DNA from: Exophiala sp. HKRS030
Taxonomy: Eukaryota > Ascomycota > Eurotiomycetes > Chaetothyriales > Herpotrichiellaceae
Assembly (NCBI GenBank): GCA_023897205.1
Contig: JAHWDD010000003.1
Location: 4,405,665-4,469,664, forward strand
DNA length: 64,000 bases
Direction: 5' to 3'
In this document: one piece after another, positions 57,180 through 64,000 of the stretch
Layout of the letters: each line of letters starts with the position of its first letter
Numbering within the stretch: the first letter of the stretch is position 1
Notes under the pieces: model-generated
Told to the model about the DNA's origin: nothing
What the model saw: only the letters and a program-made list of their open reading frames with translations
Database searches by the model: none
Position numbers and translations under genes: made by a program

Positions 57180-58048
57180 CTCGAGCTTGGTCGTAATTCC
57201 AGAGAGGCTCCCACAAATGTATAAGAGATCAGGTTTTTGTTTCTTTAATCAGGCGAGGTTTCAGGTTTGGTCAATATCGGATAGCCCTCTCGCCGGGTCT
57301 TCTCCTTTATAGGCACCGTGATCACTCATGACTGTGTGGCAACTAGGCTCCAGAATATGCAATAATTCACAAAGTTCAGACCCGATCAGTTCCTTGTCAA
57401 TTGGTACCAATATTAACGCACAGACACCTGGTTACGCAGAATGCATCATATCTCTCGCATGGGTGCACAGACCATCTGCTGTACCTCCGACCTATTATTG
57501 GAAGAGAAAATACCAAAGAATACCTCTCAAGGTTCTAGACCAAACCCAGTCATGACTATACGGCGGAAGTCGGTTACTTCGTCTCATTGATCTCACCACA
57601 TCGAACAAAGAGTTCAAATCTCTGAAAGTACTTGGCTACCCTTGAATCGAAATCCTTCGTTTAACTTGTGACTGAAGCCGACTCAGTATTGCTCTTGTAA
57701 GGTTTGCGGCACGACTATTCGTGACTTGTGACACGACAAAGCAATCGTTCATGCTCATCGTTCGGGGCTCACTCGGGAATGACCTCATTTCACGGAATGG
57801 CTTCTCTTCCACGACACCATGAATCTCCCTTTCATTCTTTGAAGGAATCGTTTTATCCTTTGACATACATCGATATTGACCATTGACAAGCGTTTGCATC
57901 AATCTACGCCCTTGATGCCTTGTTCGGCCAGCGGAATTGTATGCAGCACTGCTCATATTTGGACTTGACGCATAGGTTTTGCCAATGAAGCCTTGGACTG
58001 TCGACAAAACGAGCGGCTCTACCGTATGAAGGCAACCTGCCGACAGTG
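57180..58048. other. Intergenic region
   Basis: Upstream of the small secreted protein and downstream of regulator 3. An open frame of 123 codons at 57636-58007 has no recognisable domain. Nothing else is supported. Confidence 0.45.
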
Positions 58049-60266
58049 CTAAGCACCCTCACCGTTGGGCATAGGCAGATTGAAGAAATCACCCAAATCA
58101 GACGAAGGGTCGAACACTCCCGCAAACTCGTCTCGGATGTCCGAATCAAAGAACATAAAGTCTGAAGCATCATATGGGGAAATCGGATCTGGGCAAACTT
58201 CGATAGTTGCGTTGGCCGCTCGTTGCTGAATGGCAGCAAATTTGCTTTGTAGATTTTCGAGGCCCTTTAGCCTCCTCCACATGCGCATTACTGGACGCGA
58301 TCTTTTACTCAGCTTTCTGACAAGGGCCAGTCCAAGCTGGAAGGCTTCCTTCATCGTCATCCAATATTCTTCTGGCGAGTGTAGTGCAACAAGCAGAAGA
58401 TTGCCCAGAGCCGAGACAATGAAGTGTTTGAAGAATGTGGCGTGGGTCCAAAGCAAGTCCGTGGCTCCATCCAATTCCAGAAGTACATGCAACGATTCTT
58501 TTGCTATATTGACAGCATTTATGGTCCTGCTTGGATTCATGCGGACTTGTGTTGACGACATCAGCAGCGGCCGACAGATGACATTGCGCAGTTGGTTGCC
58601 TCGGACATGAAGGGCAACTGCAAGGTAGAATTGTTGTTCCGAAGCCCATCTGTCGGTCACGATCGATTGGGAATTGTATCGAAGATGGTCTGGGATGGTC
58701 TTGCGCCATTGAAGGACCTGGTAGTCTAGATAATCAATCTCCTCGCCAACAGTATTCAAGTCCTTGTTACTGAAATCATTACCCATCTGCCAAGCTCTTC
58801 CTGAGAGTTTTGTGAATGGTATCATTATTCGGAGGTACGCGTGGTCAAAATCCATCTGGGTAAGGGCAGGGTCGATCAGGTAATCTTGGATTACAAATGG
58901 TACTCCAAGCCCAATGCTCGAGCGACGATCAAGAGTAAAAACCGACCAGAAGGTCCGCAGTGCCATCGTTCGTGACAATGTGTCCGGGAAGTGTTCAGTT
59001 ATCATGTCCCGTCGATGGAGGCCCATTTCCAGAGCGGCTCTGGCTGCGACACAGATATATCTGCTGGCTTTGACCTCATTATCTAATGTCATGTAAAATA
59101 GAGCCTATGCATGTCAGTACTTGAATTGTCAAACATTTCCACTGACTTACACTCAGGATAAGGAGATGAATGCCGCGAAGACCTTGGGCATGCATTGCTG
59201 TGTCAATATTGCTTTCTGAAACCGACTCCATCAATTGCGATGCTTCATCACTATTCTCCAGATTCATATCGTTCTCCAGGCCAATAGCCACAATGATTTT
59301 GATCAACTGTGTATCAGCACTCAAGGTATGTTCGAGCAGCACACCAAACCCCTTCTCGACTTCGCGTGCATGAGCTTGCCTGATCTCTTCACAAAGAATT
59401 CGGGCTTTTGTTTTGAAGGCTTCACAATCAATTATGGGATACATGGCACCCAGAGAATCTCGATAGACATCGATATAACGAAGAACGTCCACCTGCGGAA
59501 TTTTCCAGAGTGGATCTTGCGCCATAACCTTCCTCAAGAGCGAGCGACTATCCAGTATTCCGGTATTCCTCGACCGCAGAACCGTGGAGTCCGTTTGATG
59601 ATCAAGACCTACTTCACAATCGGCACCGAACCCAGTGAGACTTTCATTGGCCAAGCGGAGAGAAAATTCAGTACTGGTTGGACCGTGATATTGTGGTGAT
59701 ACCGTCTCTGGCTCTGCGTCTTCGCTTGCTCTAGTCATCCCATGAGGCAATCTGCCATTTTCTGTTGATACCATCATGTTATCCGAATTATAATCCTTGC
59801 CACGTACCACATGATTCTCACCAGCTGCTGGTGTTGGAATGCTGGACCCCAATCTCTGCTGGAGGATACTTACTTCGGCCATGACCCTTTGCAGGTCTCT
59901 GTTCAATCTCTGCAACTCATCTTTTGTGGATTCCGGTAAGATCACGCTTCGCGACTCCGTTATACTTCTCGCACGAGGCGCCTGGGCTTCAGTATCGCGT
60001 GGCACCCTTGCATAACTACAAGTGATCATGGCACCCACGCATCGCCGACAGGGACAGTCTCCGTCACACTTCACCTTCCTCCGCTTGCACTCGTTGCTAT
60101 CATACAAGTTGGCAAAATTTCTCACAAGCAATGAGCAGGGTTACACGTACCATGCCGTCGTGACATAACGTGCACGCTTCGCCCGTGCAATCTGGCCTGG
60201 ACTGTCGGGAGCATCCCGTTTGTCACTTGTGGCTTCGGGCGGCTCATTTGGGGATTGCGTTCGCAT
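58049..60266 (-). CDS. Zn(II)2Cys6 transcription factor 3
   Basis: Start at 60266, MRTQSPNEPPEATSDKRDAP; an intron within the zinc cluster (GTACGT...GATAG) joins VTTA-C to NECKRRKVKCDGDCPCRRCV, giving the six Cys. A coiled coil follows (TKDELQRLNRDLQRVMAEVSILQQRL). The middle region includes VDVLRYIDVYRDSLGAMYPI, then after a second intron ALFYMTLDNEVKASRYICVAARAA, LEMGLHRRD and RTFWSVFTLDRRSSIGLGVPF, the Fungal_trans core. The C-terminus is acidic (ASDFMFFDSDIRDEFAGVFD). About 690 residues, intact frame. It sits beside a P450 and a flavin reductase-like gene and may control them (inference). Confidence 0.9.
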
Positions 60267-60874
60267 CGATTCGACAGGTGCTTGAAAAGTGACCAAAAGT
60301 TCTGTCAGACTATCTTTATAGTCAGGAGTATATTGTTCAAGGTTTTATGGAGGATGACTAGCTGCCGGGGATTGTGGGGAGGGACTGGAGTTCAAGTACT
60401 CCGTACAATGAGCGCTAACGAGTTGCGGGGTATCAAGAGTAACTAGAACTGAACAAGTATAGGGAAGATAAATATGGAGCTGATTAGGATTCTTCCAAGG
60501 CTGTCCACATAATGTCTGCACGAAGTAGAGGGACGTGCGAATCACGCCAGAGTGCTTGGAATTCGGTGGTAGCCATTGGTTAGAGAAAGCTGGATTTGCT
60601 CCACGCTCGGATGTCGGCAGGATTCGAAAATCACCCCTACACCATAGACAGACTCGCCTATTGAGAGGCTGATATCGGTTGGCCAGCTTGCAGCTCTGTC
60701 TGTTGACCCTTCTTTACCCTTTTTGCTGGCTGGCGTAAAACTATCACAGAAATACCTGTCTTGCAAGGCCACATGTCTGAGCACGGCAGTAACTTATTGA
60801 GCCTTTGAAATGTCTGCTGGTTGATTGTGACATAGGCCCTTCATCTACTCCGTACGAATATAATGCTTTACTGC
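60267..60874. other. Intergenic region between regulator 3 start and P450 stop
   Basis: Contains the regulator 3 promoter. No gene is supported. Confidence 0.45.
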
Positions 60875-62563
60875 CTACTCGGCCGATGCTAAACTCTGCT
60901 CCAATGCCGACAAGTCATGGGGCACAAAGCGGATCCGATATTCCTTAGGTTGAGTTGTCAGTGAAGCAGGGTTCGCCACACCCTCGATAGGTCGAGCCTC
61001 AATTTTACCATCTGCAACGATCTTGAAGCTGTTCAAGATCCGCAAGAACAGTACATAGAGCTCACGATAGGCAAGTTGCATTCCTACGCACATTCTGCCT
61101 CCTGTGCCGAATGTAAAAATCGGGTTCTCTGGCCGCTCCAGCCATCGCTCCGGGCGAAAGATCTCGGGTTCGTCCCAGATGTTTTCATCTACATTGTCAG
61201 AATCGCATGAATAGGGGAAATGGATAGACACCATACCCAAGTTGCATGCCCAAACGTTCAAGAAGAGAAATGTCCCCTTTGGGATGACCCTGTTCTCGTA
61301 TACAACGTCCTGTATCGTGGCCCTTGGGAGTGAGAGTCGTGTCACCGAGTAGTACCTGGCAGAGTCAGTCAAATTTCGCTATCGACCATGGGTTGAACGA
61401 CCTAAAGATTTCCTTCACAACCGCAACCAGATAAGCGCAGCTTTGGTCATCTGAGGCGTCGCACAAAGGTTGAGTGGCCGGATACATTTCTCGAATAGCC
61501 GCGAGTGTCTTTTCTTGTATGTCTTGCCTGGTTGCAAACATGGCAAAGCCCCATGAGACTGCAGAATTCATGGTGTCGAGGCCAGCTGCAAGGAGAGTGA
61601 GGTTCAAGGAGCTCATCTCTAGATTGGTCAAACGTGCTTCTTCATCGAGTAGTAGATTTCCACGAATACACGGTTTGTTTGTCCCATCTTTGATACGCTT
61701 GTCCAGATCTTTGTCCAGAATGCTCATGTATGCATCTCGTCGAACCTTCATCTCCTTTGCTGTGGATGATTGTTTGTTCCAGGGGTTCAGACGGAGAAGT
61801 GGGATGTAGTCCTGGAGATTTCCTGTGGTACTGCGAAAGTTGCTGATAGAGTCTTCGACGTACACGATCTCGTGGAATAGATCGTTTTGAGACTCCATTC
61901 GTGTTCCCCAATGAAGCGTGAGGCCGATACTCATGTTCATGCGAAGAAACAGTGGCATTGGATTAACTCCTGTTTTCCCAGAGTTTCCATATCGAAGTGC
62001 TTCGTACAGAAATGTGCGCGTTTCCCTGTCAAGATGCGGAATATACGTAGCAACTGCCGGACGATTGACTGCCGAAGCCACGGCCTTTCTCCGTCGTTTC
62101 ATTGAATCAGAATATGGGCTCGTTCCGAGTGTCAAGCCTGCAGTATCCGAGATGAGCTGAGGCACGGTGTCAATAGAAATCAAATGTAGCAGACAGCGAA
62201 TATTACCTTATGAAAGGTGTAAAACTCTGGTCTGGAGCTAGTCGCATGAGAATTCTGGTTAAAGATAGCCTTTGCAGCCGCGGCCGAGTTCACCACGAGA
62301 ACTGGTATGTTTCCCAATTGAATTTGATAGACCGAGCCATATTTCTTGGCCCATTGACGATACTGTTCTGGTGCATCTTTGGAGCGAATCTGCCACAAAT
62401 TGCCCACGATGGGTTTTCCTGGAGGGCCGGAAAATCCTGCAATGCGTGCTCGAAAGCGGATGAGTTCGTACAAAGCAAACGCAACTAGTCCGGCAACAGT
62501 CAACAATATCGATATCACAGGCAAATCAATTGATCTGAGCGGAGTGCCACTCTTCAGTGCCAT
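60875..62563 (-). CDS. Cytochrome P450, phenylacetate hydroxylase-like (CYP504-like)
   Basis: About 515 residues. N-terminal anchor LPVISILLTVAGLVAFALYEL, then FSGPPGKPIVGNLWQI and QIQLGNIPVLVVNSAAAAKA with SSRPEFYTFHK, close to CYP504 enzymes that hydroxylate phenylacetate or 3-hydroxyphenylacetate. I-helix: LLAAGLDTMNSAVSWG. ExxR is in VAVVKEIFRYYSV. Heme loop: FTFGTGGRMCVGMQLAYRELY. Three introns, the last joining WACNL to DENIWDEPEIFRPERW, all in frame. Endoplasmic-reticulum monooxygenase needing P450 reductase. It is divergent from the flavin reductase-like gene across 425 bases. Family assignment is good; substrate is inferred. Confidence 0.87.
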
Positions 62564-62988
62564 TTCGAATACCCGGTATGCCTTCTTCGTAATGACTTGC
62601 AGGATTAATCAAGGGATAGTGATTCGACTTATTGGATACAATAGCCACCATTGTCGCGGTTGTGCCAGATATCACCATCTTCTGATTGTTCATTCCGTTG
62701 AAGTATCCGTCGATCTGCTTTTTGCGGGGTGGCCGAATGTGAGACTCGGGGCTCCGAGCTTCCGACAGCATTACGAGGCTTCCCCACACATTCTCCAGCA
62801 GAAGTCGGGACCCCTGTGCCCCTGCCCCGGATTCTGTGCCGAGAGACCGTTCGAGCGTCGGACCAAGAATGTATGTCAATGTTTGCTCGATACTAGAGAT
62901 ACTCGAGTCCAGTTCAACTATCTGAAAGTCTTTGGGGGCTCGCTGAGGAACGGTTCTCTTCTCCCAACACCCAACCTGCTGAAGAAAA
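62564..62988. promoter_or_regulatory. Bidirectional promoter of CYP504-like P450 and flavin reductase-like genes
   Basis: 425 bases between divergent starts. Open frames through it on both strands have no domains. No clear copy of the large-cluster motif is present. Confidence 0.5.
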
Positions 62989-63828
62989 ATGCCGTCGGCA
63001 AGGGCTCCCTTTAAGGACATCGAGTCAAGTCGACCCTTATTTGACCATGAAGCGAAGTTCGTCTTGACACAGCAGAGAAACCCATCATGGAGATGGGGTC
63101 AAGGAGCGTCGGTTGAAAACTCGGGCTCAAACTCCCAGCACGTGGAGATCGATCCTTGTGGCTCCGATAGATCAGCCATGATGAACTACAAGCTATTGAT
63201 CTCAGGCATAGTTCCTCGTCCTATTGGATTTCTGAGTACCCAAGCAGCAGACGGTAACACGGACAACTTGGCACCTTTCAGTTACACGCAAATCGTCAAT
63301 CACGACCCTCCGGTGTTTGTCGTTGGTTTTGCCGGAGCTCACGACAAGGACACACTGCGAAATCTCCGCAGTACAGGGGAATGTGTCATTAACATCATCA
63401 GCGAGGACTTTGTTGAAGCAGCAAACGCGACTGCTATCGATGCGCCATATGAGATGAGTGAATGGCATCTATCTGGTCTCACTCGCGCCCCAAGTAGGGA
63501 CGTTCGACCGCATCGTGTGAAAGAGAGTATTTTCAGCGTCGAAGGCAGGCTCATGGAGATCAAGGATTTTGAAAGTCGATTTTCAAAGGGAACCAAATCG
63601 GGATCGATGGCTGTGATTGAAGGTGTTCGCTTTTGGGTGCGCGAGGATGCATTAAGTGAGGATGGTTCGACCATTGATATTTCTGTCCTGCAGCCAATTG
63701 CTCGACTTGGCGGTATAATGTATGGCAGAGTGAATCAGGGTTTCGAAATACCTCGGCCACGCTTTCACGACCACAAACAAGAATTGCGCTTTGTTACAAG
63801 TACGGCTGCATATGATGAGCGTGATTAG
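62989..63828 (+). CDS. Flavin reductase-like, FMN-binding split-barrel protein
   Basis: 279 residues, one exon. The start MPSARAPFKDIESSRPLFDH fits fungal relatives. Core: MNYKLLISGIVPRPIGFLST, NLAPFSYTQIVNHDPPVFVVGFAG and RNLRSTGECVINIISEDFVEAAN, the flavin-binding half, then a loop with SKSGSMAVIEGVRF-type sequence and ARLGGIMYGRVNQGFEIPRP near the end. Family members (DIM6/NTAB type) bind FMN and reduce flavin or use it on small substrates. Pairing with the CYP504-like gene suggests aromatic catabolism (inference). Frame intact. Confidence 0.85.
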   Translation: MPSARAPFKDIESSRPLFDHEAKFVLTQQRNPSWRWGQGASVENSGSNSQHVEIDPCGSDRSAMMNYKLLISGIVPRPIGFLSTQAADGNTDNLAPFSYTQIVNHDPPVFVVGFAGAHDKDTLRNLRSTGECVINIISEDFVEAANATAIDAPYEMSEWHLSGLTRAPSRDVRPHRVKESIFSVEGRLMEIKDFESRFSKGTKSGSMAVIEGVRFWVREDALSEDGSTIDISVLQPIARLGGIMYGRVNQGFEIPRPRFHDHKQELRFVTSTAAYDERD

Positions 63829-64000
63829 CAACATCATGAAATCTGTTATTCAATCGAGGCTAGACTAGATAGATAAACTATTACACTTGGTTCCACCATA
63901 TCTATTCGAGTGCAAGACTATCTACACCAACAAGTCATAGACTAGCCTTCAGCACTGACGCGGTAGAGTATTGACGAAATACATCCAAATCATCGGGATG

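Overview
The window is nuclear DNA of a filamentous ascomycete (Pezizomycotina; Eurotiomycetes/Chaetothyriales is only a guess). The evidence is the gene set (Pal1, clathrin light chain, complex I 49 kDa subunit, RNA polymerase I/III AC40, UBA3, TCO89, Zn2Cys6 regulators) and many short introns of about 45-110 bp with GT-AG ends and CTGAC/CTAAC branch sites. I found no rRNA, tRNA, CRISPR array or transposon.

Layout. 0.5-3.4 kb: Pal1-like protein and a hotdog thioesterase. 4.5-31.4 kb: a dense, largely divergent metabolic cluster with a metallo-beta-lactamase-fold lactonase, Zn2Cys6 regulator 1, an FAD aromatic monooxygenase, an anion/cation-symporter MFS permease, a sugar-type MFS permease, an amidohydrolase-2 decarboxylase, an aldehyde dehydrogenase, a TRZ/ATZ-type amidohydrolase, a cupin, a GMC oxidoreductase, a cytochrome P450 and Zn2Cys6 regulator 2. 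32.5-39.9 kb: housekeeping block (CaM kinase, complex I 49 kDa, AC40, UBA3). 40.9-57.2 kb: mixed genes, several for secreted or wall proteins, plus clathrin light chain, a pseudouridine glycosidase-kinase fusion, a DLH/SnoaL-like protein, a hemerythrin-like protein and TCO89. 58.0-63.8 kb: a small second cluster of Zn2Cys6 regulator, CYP504-like P450 and flavin reductase-like protein.

The large cluster looks catabolic. It has uptake, hydroxylation (P450, FAD monooxygenase), alcohol and aldehyde oxidation (GMC, ALDH), decarboxylation, hydrolysis and lactone opening, but no polyketide synthase, NRPS or terpene cyclase. Its substrate is unknown. From the sugar-type MFS gene to regulator 2, the upstream regions share a palindrome-like motif, CCGCTCA-NN-TGAGCGG (CCG-N10-CGG), which fits a Zn2Cys6 operator and suggests one regulon.

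The strongest cross-cutting observation is technical. At least ten genes, including complex I 49 kDa and UBA3, are broken by exactly one missing base, each time in a G or C run. The shared error type, strand-independence and hits in core genes point to homopolymer under-calling in the assembly rather than gene death. I annotate these as genes with a flagged frameshift.
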